DNA of 6,196 nt from Candidatus Babelota bacterium (GCA_013290085.1 JABCYS010000058.1:1-6196), one strand, 5' to 3'; positions 1-5,991 are shown, numbered from the stretch's first letter. The notes: generated by a model not told the origin, from the sequence alone. Made by a program: numbers and translations.

Positions 1-142
1 TCGGCTGTGTTTTAAATTCAGCCTGAGATTGTTGCTGCTGCTGTTCTACGCCATAATAGGCAGATAATTTGTGTTCGCCTGACTGAAGAGCTGATCCAGT
101 TGTGGCTAGCAGCAGAGAAAAAATAATAAATCGGTTATTCAT
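1..142 (-). CDS. Exported protein of unknown function, N-terminal fragment
   Basis: I do not recognise this gene. The frame opens with ATG at 142-140 and stays open for 47 codons to the left edge, where it is cut off. The N-terminus looks like a signal peptide: Asn-Asn-Arg, a hydrophobic core at residues 5-13, then Thr-Thr-Gly-Ser-Ala with a plausible signal peptidase I cut after Ala18. The exported part starts with a polar stretch and a run of five Gln (residues 35-39, CAG/CAA codons). Its start lies two bases after the stop of the upstream AAA+ gene (TGA-GC-ATG) and has no clear Shine-Dalgarno sequence, so it is probably translated by coupling and belongs to the same operon. The signal peptide and tight spacing make a real gene likely although only a fragment is visible. 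Nothing in the fragment indicates a function. Confidence 0.7.
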   Translation of the reverse strand, partial: MNNRFIIFSLLLATTGSALQSGEHKLSAYYGVEQQQQQSQAEFKTQP

Positions 143-144
143 GC

Positions 145-2256
145 TCATCTATGCGGCTCTGAAACATCTGAGGTAGCCTGATAGGAACCGAAAGCGCTTG
201 CTAAGCCTACAACAAGGCCTGCCCCTACTCCAATAGCTCCTCCTGCCGCTGCGCCAGGAGGCCCTCCAGCACCCAATCCTACGGCTGCTCCTATCTGCCC
301 TCCCTGAGCGATTGAGTTTAAAACCGTTCCTACTAATCCCATATTTCTTTGTTGTTGAGCAATCCTATATTGAAGTAACGCCATTCTTCTTTGGAATTCG
401 CTATCTGTTTCTGCGCGATTGAGTCGATTTAATCGAGCTTCCTTCACTAATGGCAATGCTTGTTCAAAATGTTGCATAGTAATCATGTCAACCCTTTGAT
501 CACCTGCAAATATCAAGGCTCTATCAACTAACTCTTTGAGATCCGAACAGGCAAAATCTTTGGTATCTTGAACCAGTTTTAAAAATCCAGCTCCCCTTTC
601 TTGCGTTCCGTCTTCTTGTCCAAAAACAAATGGATTACCGCTTATTACAATTTGTTTCTTTCGTTTCAAATAGTAAGCCAAGATTCTTTTTCTATTATTC
701 TCATCGGGATTATTCATTGCCACCTGTGTTCTAAATCGGCGCATCAAAGCTTCATCCAATATCTTATCGCGATTAGTAGCCGCAATAACAAATATTGAGT
801 CCCCCTTAAGCTCGTTCATTTTATCAAATAAGGTAATCATAGCTCCGGATGCACCTTTAACATCACCATCTGTTCGCTTACAACCGATAGCATCAATTTC
901 ATCAATAAATATAATCACCCGCTCCATTGGATTTTGCTTAACGTAAGCATGAGCGCGTTGGAAAAGAGCCTCTATATGCCTCGAGCCCTCCCCGGCATAC
1001 TTCCTATTAAACTCGCTGGCTGTAACACTTATAAATTTAGCTCCAATTTCTCCGGCAAAAGCTTCCGCCATCAATGTTTTCCCATTGCCAGGAGGACCGT
1101 ACAATAAAAGGCCTGGGACTATGCAATCGTTAGCAGCCCGATATTCTTCCTTACATAAAGTTCTATACGGCTCAGGATTTTTAAAAATGCGAATAAGTTG
1201 ACAAATGGGCTCAGGATCCCAGCTCGGAATATTTTGATTTGATGTAATTTGTGGCGTACGAATCGGATAATAATACGGCCCTGAATTGAGAACCTGTTCA
1301 ACTGCAGCTCTCCGCTGTTCTATTTCTTCGTTAAAAACACGCACTAAATAATTTTCTGCGGGCGCAGCACCTTCTATTCTTACTCGTTGTCGAGCTTTCT
1401 TTACAATCGTTGCTATGTCTTGTCCACTATATCCAGGAGTAATTCTTGCTAAATTCTTTATAGCGGCATCTTCAAGCACAATTCCTGCCTTATTCAAATA
1501 GAACAGTATTATATTTTCTCTTTCTTGATCTGTTTGAGGCAGCTTAATCTCAATGTGCTCGTCAAATCTGCCATTTCTCTTAAAAGCATCATCAAGCTTG
1601 TGATAATGGTTCGTTATCCCTACTACAAAAATAGAATTATTTTTTTGGTCACTGAGCTCATTCCAAAATCTCTGAGCTATCGCTTGGTATTCTTGATGAA
1701 CGCCCTGGGTTGATGCTGCGCCGATAGCATCGATTTCATCGACAATTAAAACAACAGGACGCTTGAGCGCGCGCAAACGCGTAAATAAATCTTGAACAGC
1801 TTGCCGTCCTTCTCCGCTATATTTATTGAAAAAATCAGCACCCAGAATATATTCATGCTCTAATCCAGCATCATGTGCTAATAATTTTGCCATAGTTGTC
1901 TTACCAGTACCGGGAGGGCCATGAAATAAAATCCCACGAGGATCAATATCACTTGGGCCATGTGACTTGCAATGCTGCAAAAGCCTGAGCATATGCAAAG
2001 TTTTTTCAGGGCAATTTTGTAAATCTGATAATGAATCAATATTTGGAGAACTTTTCTTTTCTTCAGGCTCTTCTTGTTTTTTCTCTTCTTCAACAAAATT
2101 CGCTTTTACATGATTAAAGTAACTCATCCATGCATCACCATATTCTTGTCGTTTGTGTGCATTGTATGTTGCAAGGGCTGTAATAAAATTTGCCTGCGTG
2201 TTGTAAACAAAAGTGGCTACTAACACAATAACCAACTTGAACAAATGCTTATTCAT
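145..2256 (-). CDS. Tandem AAA+ ATPase with N-terminal signal peptide and C-terminal glycine zipper
   Basis: This 703-residue protein has two classical AAA+ modules, the layout of Cdc48/p97-type unfoldases, though I cannot assign it to a named family. Domain 1 (about 80-310): Walker A GPPGTGKT 113-120, Walker B ending in D173-E174, sensor-1 N216, Arg-finger candidates R227 and R230, and GYSGQD 275-280. Domain 2 (about 350-600): Walker A GPPGNGKT 387-394, Walker B with D452-E453, sensor-1 N495, and Arg candidates R506, R507 and R509. Both pore loops keep an aromatic residue (KYSG 145-148, KYAG 419-422), as in substrate-threading AAA proteins. Both ATP sites look functional. There is no HEXXH protease motif, so it is not FtsH. 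Residues 1-22 look like a signal peptide (K3, H4, K7, hydrophobic core, TQA cut site). A Glu/Lys-rich linker spans 55-68. The C-terminus has a charged helix (about 605-640) and a Gly/Ala hydrophobic zipper (651-690). AGGAG at 2265-2261, four bases before the ATG, supports this start. Confidence 0.93.
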   Translation of the reverse strand: MNKHLFKLVIVLVATFVYNTQANFITALATYNAHKRQEYGDAWMSYFNHVKANFVEEEKKQEEPEEKKSSPNIDSLSDLQNCPEKTLHMLRLLQHCKSHGPSDIDPRGILFHGPPGTGKTTMAKLLAHDAGLEHEYILGADFFNKYSGEGRQAVQDLFTRLRALKRPVVLIVDEIDAIGAASTQGVHQEYQAIAQRFWNELSDQKNNSIFVVGITNHYHKLDDAFKRNGRFDEHIEIKLPQTDQERENIILFYLNKAGIVLEDAAIKNLARITPGYSGQDIATIVKKARQRVRIEGAAPAENYLVRVFNEEIEQRRAAVEQVLNSGPYYYPIRTPQITSNQNIPSWDPEPICQLIRIFKNPEPYRTLCKEEYRAANDCIVPGLLLYGPPGNGKTLMAEAFAGEIGAKFISVTASEFNRKYAGEGSRHIEALFQRAHAYVKQNPMERVIIFIDEIDAIGCKRTDGDVKGASGAMITLFDKMNELKGDSIFVIAATNRDKILDEALMRRFRTQVAMNNPDENNRKRILAYYLKRKKQIVISGNPFVFGQEDGTQERGAGFLKLVQDTKDFACSDLKELVDRALIFAGDQRVDMITMQHFEQALPLVKEARLNRLNRAETDSEFQRRMALLQYRIAQQQRNMGLVGTVLNSIAQGGQIGAAVGLGAGGPPGAAAGGAIGVGAGLVVGLASAFGSYQATSDVSEPHR

Positions 2257-2283
2257 TAGACTCCTATCGATGTATAAAAAAAT

Positions 2284-2311
2284 TTGACCTACTTTAATCG
2301 GCTGCTAGTAT
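2284..2311 (+). promoter_or_regulatory. Candidate promoter for the 2346-3709 gene pair
   Basis: TTGACC at 2284-2289 matches the -35 consensus at five of six positions. TAGTAT at 2306-2311, 16 bases downstream, matches the -10 at four of six. Initiation near 2318 would leave a leader of about 28 bases before the ATG at 2346. This is read by eye only in AT-rich DNA where chance matches are common. Confidence 0.35.
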
Positions 2312-2333
2312 ATGCACTATTAAAAAAAAGCAA
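2307..2333 (-). promoter_or_regulatory. Candidate promoter for the AAA+ operon
   Basis: Reading the minus strand, TATACT (2312-2307) matches the -10 consensus at five of six positions. Upstream, TTGCTT (2333-2328) gives a weak -35 at a short 15-base spacing. Initiation would fall near 2300, giving a leader of about 45 bases before the ATG at 2256. The -35 is poor, so the call is tentative. The -10 overlaps the candidate plus-strand -10 on the other side of this divergent region. Confidence 0.25.
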
Positions 2334-2345
2334 AACGAGAACTTC

Positions 2346-3014
2346 ATGTTTAGATCAAATTCATTCATCACTCTATTCCTGTTTTTCTTACTCTCATTAT
2401 CTCTACCCACAAACTGCTACGAAATCTTTCAATCATCATTTCCCAAATTACATCCAGAAAAATCTTTTTCGCAAGATCAAGGCATTAAAATTTCAATACA
2501 GGCATTCACGCACCAAGAATGTATCCATTTTTTTAAAACCAACCTTATTAAAAAAGGCTTCCGTCCTCTCATTATGCATATTGAAAACAAAACCCTTAAT
2601 ACCTACCGCTTCTCCCATTTTAAATCTTCTCTTACTAATAGCTCCCTCTCTCTTGCGCCTATAAAAAAAATAGCTCAGGGTTTAAACTTTAATATACTTT
2701 TACTGACATCAACTACATTCGTAGCCTCGCTCGCTTTATATGCTCAATTTATTCCTGTAATTTTGGCAGCAACTTTTGCTATGATGCGGTACAATACTGC
2801 TATTACGACTTTTCTTGAAAAGAATTGTTTTGATGATGCTGTAGAGTTAAAAATTCTACCCTACCAAACAGTAAGCAAACTCATTTTCTTTCATGAATCA
2901 GAATTTACTTCAAATTTTGAAATCAATTTTTTAGAAGAAACAAAAAAATTAATAACCTTTAATGTTGATCTTCTGCATTATATTCCTCATTTGCCACACC
3001 TAACCCTTGTTTAA
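2346..3014 (+). CDS. Membrane or exported protein of unknown function, intracellular-bacteria type
   Basis: A 222-residue protein with no name I can give. Residues 7-23 form a very hydrophobic signal peptide or anchor. The Cys at 24 does not sit in a good lipobox (PTNC), so a lipoprotein is unlikely. Residues 47-90 read as a small beta-rich module ending in a pattern of the type KKGFRPLIMHIENKT..Y.F. A second hydrophobic block at about 116-147 could form one long helix or a hairpin. It is followed by a conserved-looking tail with an Asn (150), an ILPYQ turn (170-174) and LIFFHES (179-185), and further strand-like segments to about 209. From memory, this order (F..K.L...GF.P..I.I.N.T, hydrophobic span, N....F..., P......LIF) recalls uncharacterised proteins of chlamydia-like and other intracellular bacteria; no search was made. 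The Shine-Dalgarno is weak (GAGA). The next gene starts 5 bp downstream, suggesting co-transcription. Confidence 0.8.
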   Translation: MFRSNSFITLFLFFLLSLSLPTNCYEIFQSSFPKLHPEKSFSQDQGIKISIQAFTHQECIHFFKTNLIKKGFRPLIMHIENKTLNTYRFSHFKSSLTNSSLSLAPIKKIAQGLNFNILLLTSTTFVASLALYAQFIPVILAATFAMMRYNTAITTFLEKNCFDDAVELKILPYQTVSKLIFFHESEFTSNFEINFLEETKKLITFNVDLLHYIPHLPHLTLV

Positions 3015-3019
3015 AAACT

Positions 3020-3709
3020 ATGATAAAACAACGCATAATAACAATCCTTATAGCTTCATATGTGGGCGCATCAAACCTTAGCGCCATGGATACTGCTACC
3101 AGTACTGTCCACGCGGAAGCACAGCCCGCCATAACTGTCCAAGCAGGTGCTCATACTTTTAAACAAAATCCCACAAAAAGTTTCACTCTGGGAAAAAGGC
3201 TAAAAAGCCTCTTTATCGTACAGGATGGAAAAGCTTTTGCTCGGCTTGAAAGTAGCCTTATTATTGCATCGTTATGCTCTATCATTTTTTGCAACTTATC
3301 GCGCATAACAAATATTTTTTATGCGAAACAACCTCTTGGTACCCTCAATGGACATTCCTCATCCGCTCTTTATTCTGGAAAATTAAATAAAACTTCGTAT
3401 GAGTACTTCTCTAAGTTAACAACCTCTGATTTTGAACGTCTTTGTAACAAGGTATGCGCTCACCTTACCCCTGAAGAAGCAAGCAAAACAAAAAGATTCT
3501 TAGTCCAGTCTTACAACCTTTATCATTTTGATGCTTTTGTGGATTGCATTCGTACCTGGCCTGAATATAAGCAAAATATAATAACTGCTCACAAGCGAAT
3601 CCAAAATGACCTGCCTTTTGCCAAATATCTTAATAGTGTTTATGGGTTTAAAAGAAACGAACTCAGATACTTTATTGAAGAAGAAGCACTCCGTCTAAAC
3701 AACAATTAG
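3020..3709 (+). CDS. Exported or membrane-anchored protein of unknown function
   Basis: I do not recognise this 229-residue protein. Residues 1-22 look like a signal peptide: Lys3 and Arg5, hydrophobic core, then NLSA with a plausible cut after Ala22. A Thr/Ala-rich polar stretch follows to about 48, then a basic patch around 59-62. A hydrophobic span at about 79-94 (SLIIASLCSIIF and following) could be a transmembrane helix. The rest, about 125-229, is polar and looks mostly helical, with a Thr-Pro-Glu-Glu cap at 150-153, several aromatic residues and an acidic EEEA near the end. Cysteines at 86, 91, 142, 146 and 176 show no metal-site spacing that I know. The ATG has no Shine-Dalgarno and lies 5 bp after the previous stop, so translation probably depends on the upstream gene. 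The pair may act together in the envelope; that is inference from spacing and topology only. Confidence 0.75.
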   Translation: MIKQRIITILIASYVGASNLSAMDTATSTVHAEAQPAITVQAGAHTFKQNPTKSFTLGKRLKSLFIVQDGKAFARLESSLIIASLCSIIFCNLSRITNIFYAKQPLGTLNGHSSSALYSGKLNKTSYEYFSKLTTSDFERLCNKVCAHLTPEEASKTKRFLVQSYNLYHFDAFVDCIRTWPEYKQNIITAHKRIQNDLPFAKYLNSVYGFKRNELRYFIEEEALRLNNN

Positions 3710-3748
3710 AACCTTTTTAAAGCTATTATTTTGATTTCTGTACTACAA

Positions 3749-3778
3749 TTGTTTAGACTTCAAAAGTCTAGGCATAGT
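3749..3778 (+). promoter_or_regulatory. Candidate promoter with palindromic operator before the regulator gene
   Basis: A perfect inverted repeat, TAGACTT-CAA-AAGTCTA, lies at 3754-3770. It sits between a possible -35 (TTGTTT, 3749-3754) and a possible -10 (CATAGT, 3773-3778) separated by 18 bases. MerR-family regulators usually bind dyads placed in a promoter spacer, and the next gene encodes such a regulator, so self-regulation is a reasonable inference. The -10 and -35 matches are modest. An alternative pair, TTGATT (3731-3736) and TAGACT (3754-3759) at 17 bases, would place the dyad over the -10 and start site instead. Confidence 0.4.
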
Positions 3779-3788
3779 TTATGAAAAA

Positions 3789-3796
3789 AAGGTGAT
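3789..3796 (+). promoter_or_regulatory. Ribosome binding site that decides the regulator's start
   Basis: AAGGTGAT at 3789-3796 fits the anti-Shine-Dalgarno and lies four bases before ATG 3801. The in-frame GTG at 3792 falls inside this site and has only an A-run upstream, so it is unlikely to be the initiation codon. Confidence 0.55.
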
Positions 3797-3800
3797 TAGT

Positions 3801-4160
3801 ATGAGAATGCAAAAGCGCCAGTTTCGTATTGGAGAATTGGCTAAACATTTGGGAGTCGAAAAATTTGTTGTACGGTTCTGGGAAAAGGAATTTAATCTGA
3901 AGCCATCCCGCTCTGAAGGTGGCCAAAGGTTTTACGAGGAAAAAGATCTAGAAAGACTTCAACTCATTAAAACCTTGCTCTACGATGAAGGCTTTACCAT
4001 CGCAGGGGCAAAAAAAGTCCTTAACGAAAAAAGTCCCAACACCCGTATCATAGCTTCAAAGAAAACTACCCTGGAAGAAGAACAGCCATCGGCTGATGAA
4101 TTTAAAGAACGATTAAAACGATTAAAAACGCAACTTATTGAATTACACGAATTACTCTAA
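3801..4160 (+). CDS. Short MerR-family (MlrA-like) transcriptional regulator
   Basis: A 119-residue DNA-binding protein. Residues 8-30 carry the MerR helix-turn-helix (FRIGELAKHLGVEKFVVRFWEKEF). The wing is at 35-45 with the hallmark R..GGQRFY, and the following helices (48-76) include LLYDEGFTIAGAKKVL. That last stretch strongly resembles the short MlrA-like MerR proteins common in proteobacteria. These have no effector-binding domain, and here too residues 77-97 are a polar linker followed by a Leu-rich helix (about 98-119), which probably dimerises as a coiled coil. No Cys-based metal site is present, so it is not a metal sensor of the MerR/CueR type. Start 3801 is chosen over GTG 3792, which would add three residues, because the GTG lies within the ribosome binding site. 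murC follows after two bases, so the pair is probably one transcript. Its targets cannot be read from the sequence; the dyad at 3754-3770 is a candidate. Confidence 0.9.
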   Translation: MRMQKRQFRIGELAKHLGVEKFVVRFWEKEFNLKPSRSEGGQRFYEEKDLERLQLIKTLLYDEGFTIAGAKKVLNEKSPNTRIIASKKTTLEEEQPSADEFKERLKRLKTQLIELHELL

Positions 4161-4162
4161 GC

Positions 4163-5563
4163 ATGTACAGAAAAAAATCGCATCTTCATTTTGTTGGTAT
4201 TGGCGGTATTGGCATGAGTGGTATCGCTAAAGTTTTAAAGTTCCAAGGATACCGTATCTCTGGATGCGACCTTGATATGGAACAGAAAAGTATCGAGGAG
4301 CTTCGTGAGATTGGCTGCACCGTTAGCCAAGGTCACAATACCGCACTCTGCAACGATACTTCAATTGACGTTATCGTGTATTCATCTGCCGTCAAAGCTT
4401 CTAGTCCGGAAATTAGCGCTGCCCAAGCACGGGGTATCCCAACTATCCCACGGGCGCTCATGCTCGCTGAATTAATGCGCACAAAATATAGCATTGCCAT
4501 TGCCGGGTCTCACGGTAAAACAACCACTACTTCCATGATCTCCCACATTCTTATTGAAGCGCATATGGACCCTACCGTTATCATCGGTGGTCATCTAAAA
4601 AATATTTCTGCTCATGCTCGTCTTGGCAAGGGTGATTTTTTAGTAGCTGAAAGCGATGAGAGTGACCGCTCTTTCTTACATCTTCATGCCACACTCGCCG
4701 TGGTTACCAACATTGACCTTGAACATCTTGAGACGTATACCGATCTTGATGATATTAAAGAAACATTTAAACGCTTTTTAGATAATCTTCCTTTTTACGG
4801 CAAGGCAATTTTGTGTGTTGATGATCCACAAGTTCGATCCCTTTTGCCTCTTCCTCACTTAAAAACAATCAAATATGGTCTGAGTGACCAGGCTGATCTT
4901 GCCGATGTTTTTGCAGCCGATATCCAGCTCAATGTTGACCATTCAGTGTTCACTGTTTATCGCAAAGGCCAGCCAACTCCCGTTGGCACCGTAACGGTCT
5001 CTATGCCGGGTAGACATAATGTTTTAAATGCTCTTGCTGCCATAACACTTTCCCTTGAGCTTGGCATTGCTTTTGATTCTATCGCGCAAGCTTTGCAAAC
5101 ATTTAAAGGGGTTGATCGCCGCTTTAGTTATAAAGGTCTTTTTAACGGGGCAGAAATTTTTGATGATTATGGCCATCATCCGCAAGAAATATTTAATACA
5201 CTTCAGGTTGCTCGAAAACGGGCTCAAAAAAAATTAACCGTTGTCTTCCAACCACATCGCTATACGCGTACCCATAAATTATGGCAACAATTTATTGATA
5301 TGTTCTTAGCGTGTCCTATCGACCATCTTATTATCACCGACATTTACCCTGCCAGTGAGGCTGCCATACCAGAAGTGACAGCTGAAAACTTAGTGCAGGC
5401 TATCAAACAACGAAAACCCTCTTTCACCGTATCCTATGCGCCCTATGATTCCTCCTTTGTAGCTATCAAAAAAGAGCTCGACTCTCTCATCACCGATCAA
5501 GACCTGGTGCTTCTGCAAGGAGCAGGCAAGGTAAATAAGTTAGCCGACACTTTAACTAAATAA
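4163..5563 (+). CDS. murC: UDP-N-acetylmuramate--L-alanine ligase MurC
   Basis: MurC joins L-alanine to UDP-N-acetylmuramate with ATP in the cytoplasm, the first amino-acid addition in peptidoglycan precursor synthesis. The 466 residues match the usual family length, and all three Mur ligase domains are present. N-terminal UDP-binding fold: HFVGIGGIGMSGIA 9-22. Central ATPase: P-loop AGSHGKTTTTSM 114-125 with K119 and T120, ESDESD 163-168, VTNIDLEHL 181-189, and PGRHNVLNALAA 282-293. C-terminal domain: VDRRF 317-321, DDYGHHP 334-340, FQPHRYTRT 362-370, and DIYPASE 393-399. The closing motif reads GAGK (453-456), where many homologues have GAGD, GAGN or GAGS; this is a small change I would not call inactivating. 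No frameshift is seen. The ATG follows the regulator stop by two bases (TAA-GC-ATG) without a Shine-Dalgarno, which suggests translational coupling. No other mur or fts gene is adjacent within the window. Confidence 0.98.
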   Translation: MYRKKSHLHFVGIGGIGMSGIAKVLKFQGYRISGCDLDMEQKSIEELREIGCTVSQGHNTALCNDTSIDVIVYSSAVKASSPEISAAQARGIPTIPRALMLAELMRTKYSIAIAGSHGKTTTTSMISHILIEAHMDPTVIIGGHLKNISAHARLGKGDFLVAESDESDRSFLHLHATLAVVTNIDLEHLETYTDLDDIKETFKRFLDNLPFYGKAILCVDDPQVRSLLPLPHLKTIKYGLSDQADLADVFAADIQLNVDHSVFTVYRKGQPTPVGTVTVSMPGRHNVLNALAAITLSLELGIAFDSIAQALQTFKGVDRRFSYKGLFNGAEIFDDYGHHPQEIFNTLQVARKRAQKKLTVVFQPHRYTRTHKLWQQFIDMFLACPIDHLIITDIYPASEAAIPEVTAENLVQAIKQRKPSFTVSYAPYDSSFVAIKKELDSLITDQDLVLLQGAGKVNKLADTLTK

Positions 5564-5582
5564 CAAAAAACATCGTAAACCA

Positions 5583-5612
5583 TTGCTTTTTCTTCTCCTT
5601 TTTCCTTATAGT
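5583..5612 (+). promoter_or_regulatory. Candidate promoter for the small glycine-zipper gene
   Basis: TATAGT at 5607-5612 matches the -10 consensus at five of six positions. TTGCTT at 5583-5588, 18 bases upstream, is a partial -35. The -10 is also the left arm of an inverted repeat, TATAGT-AAA-ACTATA (5607-5621), which could be an operator or chance in AT-rich DNA. The leader would be about 45 bases. The rest of the 5564-5664 gap shows no terminator for murC. Confidence 0.35.
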
Positions 5613-5664
5613 AAAACTATAGAGAAAACACAGATTAACTGTATACATAATTAAAGGAGAAGAG

Positions 5665-5991
5665 ATGAATAAAAAACTGATGAGCATTTTGGCTCTAGCG
5701 ATCTTTGCAGTAGGTTCTGTACCAAAGGCCTATGCTGGTGGTGGTGACTTTGCTGCCGGTGCGGTAACTGGTGGTGTTGCCGGTACTATTCTTGGTTTAG
5801 CTATCGGTAGCTCAACTAAAGATAGTGAAGAAGATCGTGAAGAACGTCGCGAAGAACGCAGAGAGCGTAGAGAGCGCAGACGTCGGGAAAGAGAAGAAAG
5901 ACGCAGAGAGAGAAAACAAAGACATGCGAAGTGTAAATGCGCAGCAAAAAAATCTGCTCATAAAAAAATGAAATATATGGATAATGAATAA
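5665..5991 (+). CDS. Small exported glycine-zipper protein with Arg/Glu-rich helix
   Basis: A 108-residue protein in three clear blocks. Residues 1-24 form a textbook signal peptide (NKK, hydrophobic core, cut after Ala24 in AYA). Residues 25-50 are a glycine-zipper-like hydrophobic segment with Gly at 25-27, 32, 36, 37, 40, 44 and 48, a type that packs in membranes or oligomerises. Residues 55-86 are almost only Arg and Glu (units such as REER and RERR). That spacing favours a long single helix with salt bridges. The tail is Lys-rich with Cys90 and Cys92. AAAGGAG at 5653-5659, five bases before the ATG, is a strong ribosome binding site. Function is unknown; the architecture suggests an envelope-anchored rod or a charged surface element. 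The next gene has the same hydrophobic-then-charged plan, so the two may be related or work together. The well-formed signal peptide, ribosome binding site and terminator make the gene call sound. Confidence 0.85.
   Translation: MNKKLMSILALAIFAVGSVPKAYAGGGDFAAGAVTGGVAGTILGLAIGSSTKDSEEDREERREERRERRERRRREREERRRERKQRHAKCKCAAKKSAHKKMKYMDNE
5830..5922 (+). repeat. Imperfect purine-rich repeat coding for Arg/Glu units
   Basis: The DNA is built from degenerate short units such as GAAGAACGT, GAAGAACGC and AGAGAGCGT, coding for Glu-Glu-Arg and Arg-Glu-Arg. The reading frame stays open throughout. Tracts like this can change length by slippage, so copy number may differ between strains. Confidence 0.6.

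Noticed and set aside
601..798. Plus-strand open frame inside the ATPase gene
   Set aside because: It is antisense to AAA domain 2, has no ribosome binding site or family motif, and the opposite frame has full AAA motifs.
145..2256. FtsH protease identity for the AAA+ protein
   Set aside because: There are two AAA domains, no HEXXH zinc site, and no second N-terminal membrane helix.
2346..2417. Lipoprotein signal in the 222-residue protein
   Set aside because: The residues before Cys24 are Pro-Thr-Asn, which do not fit a lipobox.
2284..2664. Open frame overlapping the 2346-3014 gene in another phase
   Set aside because: Its start lies on the candidate -35 element with no ribosome binding site. 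The 2346 frame has a signal peptide and a coherent protein pattern.
3754..3770. Inverted repeat as a terminator for the 2346-3709 pair
   Set aside because: The stem is AT-rich and only 7 bp, and the downstream bases (GGCATAG) have no T-run. An operator is more likely.
3792..3794. GTG as start of the regulator
   Set aside because: It lies within AAGGTGAT, which is well placed as the ribosome binding site of ATG 3801.
5024..5237. Open frames on both strands inside murC
   Set aside because: They overlap conserved MurC motifs (GRHNVLN to DDYGHHP) and show no features of their own.
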